Part shown: piece by piece, positions 1 through 9,365 of the stretch
Layout: every line of letters starts with the position of its first letter
Position numbering within the stretch: the first letter of the stretch is position 1
Origin: Caecitellus pseudoparvulus
Lineage: Eukaryota > Bigyra: Bicosoecida
DNA: 64,000 bases
NCBI GenBank assembly: GCA_965644315.1
Contig: CBFFRQ010000036.1
Coordinates: forward strand, 1-64,000
Reading direction: 5' to 3'
Notes under the pieces: model-generated
What the model was told of the DNA's origin: nothing
Databases searched by the model: none
What the model saw: only the letters and a program-made list of their open reading frames with translations
Position numbers and translations under genes: made by a program

Positions 1-354
1 AAACCCTGCAATAAGGGCAAATGTAGGACAAACTGATATAAGGTCTAGCACTATGCTCAACATTCTTAGAGCAATTTTGCGTTCTTGGAGGTTTTGCGCA
101 ACAAGACCCGGCGGGGGGGCTTCGCCAAAATTCAAATACTTCAAATTTGAGTTTTTTGTTTGATGGTGCCGTTGGCCGTTGGCGTTACGGGCACCGAAAG
201 AAAACGGCCAATCACCCAAGGCCGTCTACCTCTTTCAGAATAAGCGCTGGCTCAAAAATTTCACGCAATTCATGGCCAACCTCAAGCTTTCTCATAACTT
301 CCGCCATTTGTTCGCCCGGTTTCCTCTTCCAAGCCGAATTCTCACCCAGTGGTG
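1..354. other. non-coding left edge
   Basis: AT-rich sequence upstream of the transposase start. No convincing ORF. A CAG acceptor-like site lies at about 346-348, just before the first usable ATG, so a short 5' exon could exist. Nothing else recognised. Confidence 0.4.
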
Positions 355-2256
355 ATGGCGACGAAACGAGACCGATCCGGCGCCCCGTTGCGAACGGCCA
401 CAGCTGTCCCGGAAAGGTCGTCACGCGGAATAGCTCAAGGAATTCTTGAAGCAAGTGCCCACATGATGAACCTTGGTGCGGCCTCACTTGTCACAGGGCA
501 GTCGTTGCTTGTACACTCGGTGCATGCCTTGGCAGGCCAGCTTCGAGCCGAAGGCTACACCCGCAGGGATCAGCGGGAAGCGAAGTTCGGAGCAGCAAAA
601 GGCAGAGGTAGGCTTCGTAGGATCAAGCCACTTGTCATTCGCCAGTCTATTGAAGCGACGCTGCAGAACCCGAGGCACTGTTGGAGGTTAACGGGGATGA
701 ACGCAGAGATGTACAGGCACTTCTCTGACGAAGTCCAGAGAGCTCTCGTAAAGGCCAAAAACATGCAAACCAAGCAGCACTCAGCCTTTGTACGGATTTT
801 CATTTGCATTTCCCAGCTCCGTGGGCACCCTCCTGCCGCTCTGGCGATCATTACGAAGATGCCGGAAGGATCTATGCATGGGATCTTCCGGGAGGTGATT
901 CCCTTCGTCCTCTCTGTTGCCACCAGAAATTTGATGCTCAAGATACCCGAAGATCAGCGGGACGTGTCTCACGGGATTTTTGGCGGCGCACTTGGCCGTG
1001 TTGTCGGGGCAGTGGATGGGGTAACCATCCCGATGCAAGCGATGCCGGGCCGACCCCAATCCCACTACAACGTCCACCACAAGATTCCAGGTTACGACTT
1101 CCTGCTTGTGACAGACCTCACTGGAGTTCCCTTGGCTATTTTTGAGATGGGGCCTGGATCACAGTCTGAAGTTGCGGCGGCGTCAGACGCGGTGCGAACC
1201 CTGCGCCGCCATGGAGTCATGGAGCCAGGCGATCTGCTGCTAGGAGATGCATTGTACTGGCACTCCAACAAGCACATTGTAGCGGGAGACAAGCCATCCC
1301 ACCTCAAACAGTGGGCCGACAAGATCACCCAGCACATTGAGGCTGGGTGGGAGGATGCCGAAGAGCTCGAGAGGCTGCGCATGGCGTCTGGGATGCTGCT
1401 TAGCTTGGATCTGCGAACGGAGATGATAAGCAGCGCAAGGCTTGTAGTGGAGAACTGCAACAACGTCATCAAGTCGTTCAATGGTAGGTTGAGCGAAAGA
1501 CACTCACAGATGCCGTTCCTCGCAGACCAAAAGGCACTTCTGCTCTTGACGGTCAAGGCGGTCACAGGTCTTGTTGCATTTCGGATGCTTTACACTCGTC
1601 GCAGCCTCCGAAGCGAGTCATGGCTGCTTCGAAAGAATCACTCGTTGAGCTTGCTCCATCTCACTGTAAAGGCCGACCGTGCATTAGGGGAGGCAGCAGA
1701 TCGCACATTTGAAGACCTGCCCCGACTGATGCAAGTCCGGCGCAACAAGCGACCCATGAAGGTGGCTTATCAGGCCGTTGCCAAAGCTGTGCGTGATGCA
1801 CAAGGGGAATCTGCGCCTGAGGTTGAAGCCCAGCCCCCTCGCGGGGCCTCGTCAGAGCTTTGGGAGCAGATCCAAACCATGACGACGCTGCTCCATGGAC
1901 TTGATCGCGAGGTGCTGCAGGACCTGGACCAAGGGGGCTTGTCATCCTTGAAGAAGAGGAGCAAGAAGCCCGGCACAGCATCTGCTGTGCCGGGTCAACC
2001 CCGTCATACACGGAGTCGAGGCAGTGCACAACAGGAAGTCATGCCACGACTGCGAAAGTGGTTTCACGGGATGGTCCTTCGGCAAAACGAACCTCTCATG
2101 TACTCGGGGGGTCACAACCCGAGCGAGGCTACGCAGTGTTGGTCCACCCCTACACCGCAATGTGGGAGGTGTACTACTACCACGAGGATGGAACCGAGGA
2201 ACAAGAGCTGCACTCCTCGGGAGCAGCGACGCACTTGTACAACACACTCCCTCTGA
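355..2256 (+). CDS. DDE transposase, PIF/Harbinger (DDE_Tnp_4) type
   Basis: Likely transposase that cuts and joins transposon ends through a DDE active site. Counting from the ATG at 355, the catalytic triad fits D221 (in AVDGV), D298 (in LLGDALY) and E366 (in VVENCN), matching the order and spacing seen in Harbinger transposases. The preceding helical region (about residues 110-200) resembles the helix-turn-helix-like domain of the family. The frame upstream of 355 offers only GTG codons. The last roughly 50 codons of this frame look like a shadow, because the neighbouring frame from about 2112 encodes more protein-like sequence with a SAP-type motif. Real 3' end therefore uncertain. Possibly inactive. 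Confidence 0.75.
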   Translation: MATKRDRSGAPLRTATAVPERSSRGIAQGILEASAHMMNLGAASLVTGQSLLVHSVHALAGQLRAEGYTRRDQREAKFGAAKGRGRLRRIKPLVIRQSIEATLQNPRHCWRLTGMNAEMYRHFSDEVQRALVKAKNMQTKQHSAFVRIFICISQLRGHPPAALAIITKMPEGSMHGIFREVIPFVLSVATRNLMLKIPEDQRDVSHGIFGGALGRVVGAVDGVTIPMQAMPGRPQSHYNVHHKIPGYDFLLVTDLTGVPLAIFEMGPGSQSEVAAASDAVRTLRRHGVMEPGDLLLGDALYWHSNKHIVAGDKPSHLKQWADKITQHIEAGWEDAEELERLRMASGMLLSLDLRTEMISSARLVVENCNNVIKSFNGRLSERHSQMPFLADQKALLLLTVKAVTGLVAFRMLYTRRSLRSESWLLRKNHSLSLLHLTVKADRALGEAADRTFEDLPRLMQVRRNKRPMKVAYQAVAKAVRDAQGESAPEVEAQPPRGASSELWEQIQTMTTLLHGLDREVLQDLDQGGLSSLKKRSKKPGTASAVPGQPRHTRSRGSAQQEVMPRLRKWFHGMVLRQNEPLMYSGGHNPSEATQCWSTPTPQCGRCTTTTRMEPRNKSCTPREQRRTCTTHSL

Positions 2257-2558
2257 TCGCAGAGAGGTTGGCATTGGACAAGAACTGCACTCCAGTGGAG
2301 CTTAGCCTGTTGCAGTGTCCGGGATCTGGTTTGGAGGACAGCCCGCTCGTGGAGTTTGCGTCTGGACTTCTCCTTGAGGGTGACCCTTGTCTGGACCCGG
2401 ACTCGATAGCGCGGATGACCATCGACCAGCTTCGCCAACGATGTGAAGAAACGGGGTTGTCTTGCATTGGTACGAGGGGCGACCTCGTTCACCGGCTGAC
2501 ACTTTCCTGCGCTTCGCAAGGCACAGCCACGGCAGCGGGATCTGCCCTACCGAAGTGA
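2112..2558 (+). pseudogene. SAP-like C-terminal piece of the transposase, in another frame
   Basis: After the six-G run at 2106-2111 the third frame reads as plausible protein and contains a SAP-like helix-turn-helix (IDQLRQRCEETGL, then TRGDLVHRL) at about 2425-2505. SAP motifs bind AT-rich DNA. Being directly downstream of the transposase and in a shifted frame, it is probably its C-terminal part, separated by a one-base change in the G run or by an unrecognised intron. No good start codon of its own was seen. Sequencing error in the homopolymer is an equally simple explanation. Confidence 0.5.
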
Positions 2559-2727
2559 GCTCGAGGACACCACCCCTCTCAATGGTGTCTTCCCCCTGGC
2601 CCACCCGGCAGCGTGCATTGATCAGCAAAGCCGTGTCTCGCTCCTGTTCCCTCCTCTGATCACCATACACAACAAATACAATGACTTTACACTCGGGACG
2701 GAAGGAGTGAAAGGTGTGTCCCCTGGA

Positions 2728-3819
2728 TCATGCAAGACGAGCCTCTATCCGTGTCACTGCTTGCTCGATCGACGTCATCCTGTCCAAGAGCTGGACAAGA
2801 GCCTCCTTCAGAGTGTCGTGCATGCGTTGAGAGTCCCTTGACACATCGAAGCACTCTTTTGCTTGTTGGGCAGCCTTTCGAAGCACTGCAGCGCTGTGAA
2901 ACAGACCGCTTGGGTCACTGCCGCGGTTTCCAGCATTGCGTCTTGATGCTGAAGCCTCAGTTGCTTGTGCTACTGCTGCGATTGCAGCGTCTTGCTCCTC
3001 AAGAGACAGAGCGGTCTCGACAGACAAGAAGGGGACTGCCGCGGGGTCGATCTGACATGCCGCCTCAGTAAGTTCATCAACCAGCGTATCAGCAATGTTG
3101 CTAGGGGTACCCGCCTGTCCCGGGCTTGGGGTCTGAGCTCCTCGAACCGATTTGGACCGTGGTCGATCGAGGGCCGGGGACGTACGCTGACGCTTCCGTC
3201 GGCTTCGCTCAAGCTTTGGGTTCACGCGAACAGCCATGCGCACCACTGAATGGTAACGAATGTACCCGAAAGCTGCTGCGAAGCGTGCAACTTCTTCACT
3301 TCCCGGAGTCAGGGTGGGGCCAAGGCACGGACCTGAGTGAGCCTCCTGGTTGTGAACATGTACCCGCAGCAAGGCTGAAAATGGGAGCAATGCTGGATCA
3401 GAAGGGCATTTAGTTGGATCCTCTGGGAATGCCACGGCTGGATTTTCCACTGCATGCTCTGCAAGAAGCTCAAGGGCCTGGATGGCTTCCTTGAGTCCCC
3501 GTCGCAGTCTGCCCTTCAATTGCAGGTTGTGGAAAGTCCTCTGTACAGACTTCCCGTTCTTGCGGTCTGCCAAGAAAGCTGACAACTTTGCTTGGGCATG
3601 TGCAGCAGACCAGTACAGCCCTGCAGGGCCCACGTTTCCCTCTGTTGGAACGCCAAGGTATGCAGCTGCATGCTCAGGCCGCACCAGCCATGAAACGCCA
3701 CCGGGGACGTCCACGGTTCCGGCTCCCGCGCTGATCAATCGCTCCAAGAACTTGATAAACTGGGTCTTTTCTGCAGCTTTATGCGGAAGAGCATCGACAA
3801 GGGACCCACCTTCGTCCAT
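2728..3819 (-). CDS. unrecognised transposon-associated ORF, coiled-coil C terminus
   Basis: A 363-residue ORF starting at an ATG (3819), convergent with the transposase. I do not recognise a family. Seen: a helical N-terminal half, a basic Arg/Lys/Ser/Pro-rich stretch near residues 195-225 (KLERSRRKRQRTSP) that could be a nuclear localisation or DNA-binding patch, an Ala/Glu-rich second half, and a terminal heptad-like helix (about residues 330-363) likely to form a coiled coil. Harbinger elements commonly carry a second protein with a Myb-like domain needed for transposition; position suggests that role, but I cannot see a Myb repeat. Function is inference from context only. Confidence 0.55.
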   Translation of the reverse strand: MDEGGSLVDALPHKAAEKTQFIKFLERLISAGAGTVDVPGGVSWLVRPEHAAAYLGVPTEGNVGPAGLYWSAAHAQAKLSAFLADRKNGKSVQRTFHNLQLKGRLRRGLKEAIQALELLAEHAVENPAVAFPEDPTKCPSDPALLPFSALLRVHVHNQEAHSGPCLGPTLTPGSEEVARFAAAFGYIRYHSVVRMAVRVNPKLERSRRKRQRTSPALDRPRSKSVRGAQTPSPGQAGTPSNIADTLVDELTEAACQIDPAAVPFLSVETALSLEEQDAAIAAVAQATEASASRRNAGNRGSDPSGLFHSAAVLRKAAQQAKECFDVSRDSQRMHDTLKEALVQLLDRMTSIEQAVTRIEARLA

Positions 3820-4683
3820 TTTCTTCTCCAGCCAGCTTGAGGCAATCTAGGCGTTTCATTTGAAACGGGTTTGTGGGGTACCACACCTACAGCAGCAAGA
3901 TCCAGCGCCAAAACTCACTGCGAAAAGGGTCAGTACAACGTCATCTGGGACTGGGACTCCTCTGGGTTTTACGATTCCGCGTTGTACGGCATCCTGTTGG
4001 CCATTCGGGGTTGTTGAGTGGGGTTGGGAACCATGCTGGCTCCCGCCAGCCGGATGGGCGGCCATCTGGAAAGAATCCAAGCCAAAACTAAAGTCCGTAG
4101 TACTGGGATAAGTTGTGCAGCTTTTAGTATGCTCTGAGTTGGATTTGAGTGAAGTATCATTTTATTCCTGCAAACCGATTTCCGCAATTCTCACTTGCCA
4201 ATCACTACGACCTACAGCAAAACCTGCATCAGGCTGGCGAGTGCAAGCGATTGATTCCGCATGAAGTACATATCGATCAGTTTTTGGTGGGGTTCCCAAC
4301 TCAAATATCCCAAGAATCCTCATTTCGCCATTTCTGATATAAGCCTGAACTCCTACAGTAGTCAATCAGCAATTTCTTACTGTAAGGTTTCACGAGACCT
4401 ACCGGCGGGTCGAACCTTTGCACACCGCAGATGTCGCTGTGATGCGCCCTGGCACCCGCAGAAAGTGCACAGCTGCGAGTCGTGGACTATGTGCATGCAT
4501 TTGGGAGGTGGGCACTCACTGCAGCGCTGCAAGTGCCGTGCATCGCTGCGATTTGCGCCCTGTTCGCGTGTGCGCCCACGCCGGCTGGTGGGCCCCGTGC
4601 TGACACGCATGTCGCTGGCGCAAGCGACGATGCAACTCACACTCACGCACTCTGGGGCCCGCCCCCCCCTCCCTCCTGGGAAA
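3820..4683. other. intergenic, right flank of the transposon
   Basis: About 860 bp between the 5' end of the second transposon ORF and the 3' end of the PX/nucleotidyltransferase gene. AT-rich up to about 4400, then GC-rich. Short ORFs here have no protein-like features. A 10-mer CTGATATAAG at 4334 also occurs at 33 in the same orientation; too short to call an element terminus. Confidence 0.4.
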
Positions 4684-7600
4684 TCACTGCCCTTCCTCTG
4701 TCCAGTCCCGCACGACGGAGGCTGGTGTGGGGGGCAGGTCGCTGCCGCCGACAGGCGTGCGGGGTTGGCGACCCAGCCCCGCCGGGAACATGCCCTGCGT
4801 CTCGCCGCCGCCAAAGGCAGACGCCAGGGGCAGAGTCCAGCCCTGCAGCCCCCCCCACACACCTTGGCCATGCTGCAAGCTGGAGAGGTGGCTGGGGGGG
4901 GCTTCCACGGCAGGTGGCGTGTCACCCCCCTCGCCCCAGGTCACCGGCGCCGCAGCAGCCTCGGCAGCAGCAGCGGCGAGGGCAGCGGCGGCTGCCTTGC
5001 GCCTGCGCCCACCTCGCCGCTTGCGGGAGGAGGAGGGCGGTGTTCCGGCGCTGCCGGCAGGGCTGGAGGGGGTGTTCCGGCTGTCCACCCCACTGCGCAA
5101 GTCACGCGCCTGCTCAGGCGTCAGGTGACTCACCAGGTACACGTGGGGGTTGAAGGCGTGGTCGTTGCCCAGCAGGAATTCGTCAGGGTGCGCTTCAAGA
5201 AATTTCTTCAGTCCCCCGAAACGCTCCTTGAGCACCGCCGACAAGTTGCCGTGGGAGGTGGCTTCCCCCAGCAACTTACCCACCTCGCCCACCGGCAGGC
5301 TGCCGCGTTGCTGCAGCAGCTCCCGAGTCAAGCACAGCAACGCAGGGCCCGTGACATCGGAGTCAAGGTAGAACGCAGCATACTCCACGGCATGCCACAG
5401 CCCCGCCCCGCCGTCTGGCACGGACACTGCGGAAATTGCGGCTTGGGCGGCGGCCTGTGCCCCGAGACTGCCCTGTTCCACCAACATCTCGGCCGCATCA
5501 AGAACATGCCCCGCAGGGGACAGCAGGTCTGAAATGAAGGCGGCGGCGGTGGCGGGGACGGGTTTGAGGGGGGCGGCGGGGGGGCCTGGCGCCGTGCAGT
5601 GACTCGCCGCGGCACTCCACGCGCCGCCCAGAACACACTGCAGCAACGCACCACACTGCACGCCCTGCCCCCCGCCCCCCCACACATCGTGCAACATGCG
5701 TGCGGACACGGCTGCTGCTCGCTGCAGCTGTCTGCGGTGCTGGTGGGACCAGCCTGCCAGTGTGTCTTGCAGGGGATCCGTGGGGTGCAGGATGCCGAGG
5801 GGGGTGGAGGGGGGGTGTAGGGGGGGTTCGTCAGCGGGGCGGTGCACCAGCCCGTGCACGAGGGCATGCTGCTGTGCGGCGGGCAGGCCCAAGATTCCAC
5901 TGGGCCCACCCCCCGCACCACACCGCCGCAGTGTGGCCACAGCGGCCCGCACATCTTCGGCCGCCCGGCGCCGGGCACACTTCCGCTGCAGGGAATTCAG
6001 AACAGCGTGGGGCAGGGCATGCAGAACAGCGGCATCCAAGGTGGGTGTTCCGTTGGACCCTGAGTTGCTGCGTTGCGCGGGCGTGGACAGGAGGGGGGGT
6101 GGGTGGGAGGCGCCTGAGTCTGGTCGCTGCGGCCCACGGGTGGGTGAGGCCATGGGCAGCGGCGGTTGCTGGGCGGAGGAGGCCGCGTCCAGGGACAGGC
6201 AAGCGAGAACACCGAAACCGAACGGGCTTGTGCGTTCGGCGTGTTCCGACTCCGTCACGCCGCCGCCGTGTCGGCTGGAGGAGGAGGAGGAAGTGCTGGC
6301 GCTGCGAAGAGCGCCCCCAGCTTCAAGTTCCGCAAGGACCGGAGCCATGGCGGCTGCAGCAGCGGCCACTGCAGCCTCTCGTGATAGCGGGTCAGGAGTG
6401 GACTGTGCAGGCGTTGTGGCGGGTGGGGGTGGTGCTGTGCCCGGTGGGGGGGCTGTCGTGGCGGGGGTGCGTTTCGCCATGGCATGTAACGCAGCACTGA
6501 GTGCCTGCGCCCGGGCCATGGCGCGTGTCCAGGTGACTTCGTCCCAGGGAGTGGCACCCAGAACACCCACACACATGCCCTCACTCGGAACACACGCAAG
6601 GTCACGCAGGGTCCACGCCAGTGCTGCCAGGGGGGTGGAGATGACGCCACCACGGCGACTCAGTGTCCAGGTGAGGAGGGACACACAAGCGGCCCAGGGG
6701 AGGGGGGGCAGGGGGGGGGTGGCACCCCCCCCCACTGCGGCTGCCAACCACGCTGTGTGTCCCGCCGAGGGGGGGGGTGTGTGGCCCCCCCACCGTGGGG
6801 CGTCGTGGCACCCCCACGCGTGCAGCAGCACCAGTGCACGCCGAAACAAGCTGCCGCGACCGACGTGTGAATCCATGGCCTGCACGAGGGCAGCGGCACT
6901 GAGCGACCTGAGGTCGTTCAAGTTCACCTCCAGTGCCGAGCCGTGCCGCGAACACTGCAGCTTGTGTTCTGCGCCGCCGCCGCTGCTGACGCTGGTGATG
7001 TGCGTGAAGTCCCAGAAACAGTCGGCGTGCTGCGTTGCCGCCAGCACAGCCTGGGCCTCTGCTTGACTCGCCACGCCCAGCGACGCGACGGCCAGCTCCG
7101 AGCTGCGTGTGAGCGACCACGGCAGCGACCCCGTGCGACCTCCCACTTCGCCTCGCGACGGCGACAGCGCTTCACGACTGCCGTCGCCGTCGCCAGACAT
7201 GCTGCGCCCGCCACGGCTGCGGCGGGGGGTGGGCCCATCGGTGGGCCCACTTCCCCCCGTGGCAGCCGCCACTGGCGCGCTGAGCGTCAGGTCGGCACGG
7301 TCCAGTGCGGAAATTGCAGCGGTCAGCGCCCGCGTGCGATCGTCCCCCACCGTGAAACTGGCGCTGCCCAAGCTGCCCTCACGACGGGAGGGGCGGCGCA
7401 GGAGGGGGGTGGAGGGGGGGGGTGGACTCCACATGTCACCGCCCCCGCTCTCTGGCGCACGCTGCGGCGCCGTGGACGGGCCGCGCCACCTGCGCAGCGT
7501 GGCCGCCACAGCCGATAACGCAGCAGCCAGCCGCGGCACGCTGGCTGCTTGGCCCGATCTGGGAACTAGTGCTGTCAGACACACCGGGTGCCACAGCGGC

Positions 7601-8968
7601 ACGACGCCGGCCGCTGCGGCGCCGACGGGAAAGGCGTGCACGCCGCCCGCGCCACGGGCGAGGGCTTGCATGAAACGCACCAGACGTGCGTGGCGTGGCG
7701 AGTCGCCCCCCCCCTCCTCCCCTGCCGCCAGTGACACCCGCCCTGTCAGGGTCGCTGTCAGCAGCGCATGGCACCGTGTCTGATGTGCCTGGGGCGGCGG
7801 CTGACTGAACGTGTGGCTGGCGTGGCCCATGAAACGCACCAGGTCGTGCTGCGGCGTGGCCAGGACTCGTGCCACTGCGGCAGCCAGAGACGGCGACGCG
7901 GTGAAGGCGTGGGGGGAGTCAGGGGGGGGTTGGTGCCCCAGGGAGGGGGGGCAGGCCCGACACGAGGGCTTCCCCGAGGGGGGAGGCTCTGGCCAGTGAG
8001 GGGGGGGTCATGGACCGTGGAGGGGGGGTGGAGGCCCCCCCCCTGGCGCCCCCCTCCAGCGCCCCCAGACGGTGAGCCAGTGCGGAGATTTGTGCCTGGG
8101 ACCGCGCATATGCCGAGGTGAGCCCAGACAGGCGCGCTGACACGTCGGCTGACGCCAGGTACCGCCGCAGTGGCTGGTGCGTTTCATCAAGAAACTCCAC
8201 CAGCTCAGGCAGCGTCGCCAGAGCGTGGGGAAGGCGCAGCAGGCGCTGGAGAAAGTACGCCAGCTGCACCCTGCGCTCCGCAATGACTCCTGGCTCCAGC
8301 GTTCCAAACACACGTTTGGGCGGCAGTTCGGGCACGCAGCGTGCCGCGGCGGCTGGCAGGCGGCCTCGTGCGCTGCCGTGCAGAACGGCGAACTCGCGGT
8401 ACCGCCGCTGGATAGTCCAGGTGGCAGAGGGCAGGGTGACTCCCACGTGGTACAGCGTGAAACGCCCCCCCGCGTCGGAGGCTGTGGAGGTGCGGAGAAT
8501 ATCCACTGCGATGGAGGCCGCGAGGGGGGGCGAGCCGGTGGAGTGTGCCCGAGGCGGAGGGGGGGAGGGGGACAAGGGGGCCACGGGAGGCACTGCCGGC
8601 GGTGGTGTGGCTGGTGTCAGGGCGGTGGGGGTCGTCGTCACTGAGCCCTGCGCCACAGGTGCCGTGCCCCAGCCAGCAGCGCTCGGCACCGTCTCGTGCT
8701 GCCGCATGTAGTCAGGCAGCAACGCAGCGCCCAGCGGCAAGCTGGCAGGACGACTGCCCCAGCCATCCTCCATGCTGCCTTGTCCTGGACCGGGGCTGCC
8801 AAGTGCAGCGCTGGTGGCGACGTGGCGCTCGGGGTGAGGCTTGTGAGCTGCGGTTTTTGAGCGCTGTGCAATGCTTGCGCACAGGCCTCTCTGCTCAGCA
8901 GGGGCAGATTCTGATGTGGAGAGGGACGACCAGGAATTTTCAAGATGGGAAACAGGAGGTGGCTGCAT
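4684..8968 (-). CDS. PX domain + pseudo-nucleotidyltransferase + LOTUS-like fusion
   Basis: Two minus-strand frames (8968-7964 and 7848-4684) join through a proposed 115-bp intron (7963-7849, GTGTCG...CGCAG), giving about 1,389 residues. Residues about 153-265 form a PX domain with the phosphoinositide-binding pattern RRYREF (188-193), LPPKR (about 215-219) and ERRVQ (231-235), so membrane binding is likely. From 335 the splice creates an LHDLVRFM start typical of Trf4/TUT-type poly(A) polymerase cores, but the G-S and D-x-D positions read VGAAAAG...WHPVCL (about 411-426), and the third carboxylate region reads LEVNLN (641-646); I expect no catalysis. A C-terminal module at about 1172-1255 (LPVGEVGKLL ... 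GGLKKFLEAHPDEFLL) resembles LOTUS/OST-HTH domains. Pro/Ala/Gly linkers and many C homopolymers. If the intron is wrong, these are two adjacent genes. Confidence 0.6.
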
Positions 8969-9365
8969 TTGATTTTGGGCGGACTTGCTCGCAGGTTGTC
9001 ACGCGCTCCAACGCCAGGCAATCCTGGACACCGATTCGCCTGAGAATGCTTTCGTGCCTGCAAAGCGCGGGAGTGACTTGCGAGGGCCACAATTTTCGCC
9101 CGATCTTCAATTTGTTTCCTTATTCATTTCTATGCTTGTGCGCCCTGGCGCGAACCTGGACACCGTCCGTGTTTGCACGGCGCTGAATCTGGGCGGCACT
9201 CGCTTGGGCGAGGGACCGAATTCCGCACGCTAGCCAACCTCGGTTTCCTGCCAGTCCACGGGACGCAGGCGCACTTGCGTTGCCTAGCAGCTATCCAGAC
9301 TCATCTTCACGTATTCACAAGGCGACACTCTGCGTGCCTCCTCCCCAAACGCAGCAGCAGGCAGC
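8969..9365. other. divergent intergenic region
   Basis: About 400 bp between the start codons of the PX-fusion gene (-) and the TYW fusion gene (+), so it probably holds both promoters. Less GC-rich than the genes. I see no TATA-like box or other element I would defend. Confidence 0.4.

Larger units (their letters stand above)
1..4400. mobile_element. PIF/Harbinger-like DNA transposon remnant
   Basis: This stretch is visibly richer in A and T than the rest of the window and holds a DDE transposase on the plus strand and a second ORF convergent to it on the minus strand, the usual two-gene plan of PIF/Harbinger elements. I found no convincing terminal inverted repeat or target-site duplication. 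The left end may lie outside the window, and the right edge is set only by the rise in GC content near 4.4 kb. The frame break near the 3' end of the transposase suggests a decayed copy, although an unrecognised intron or a sequencing error in a G run could also explain it. Confidence 0.6.

Noticed and set aside
33-4343. 10-mer CTGATATAAG at 33 and 4334 as possible transposon ends
   Set aside because: Direct, not inverted, too short, and compatible with chance in two AT-rich flanks.
4261-7066. Long plus-strand ORFs (423 and 456 codons) opposite the PX-fusion gene
   Set aside because: Arg/Pro/Ala-rich shadows of the minus-strand frame, which carries the recognisable domains.
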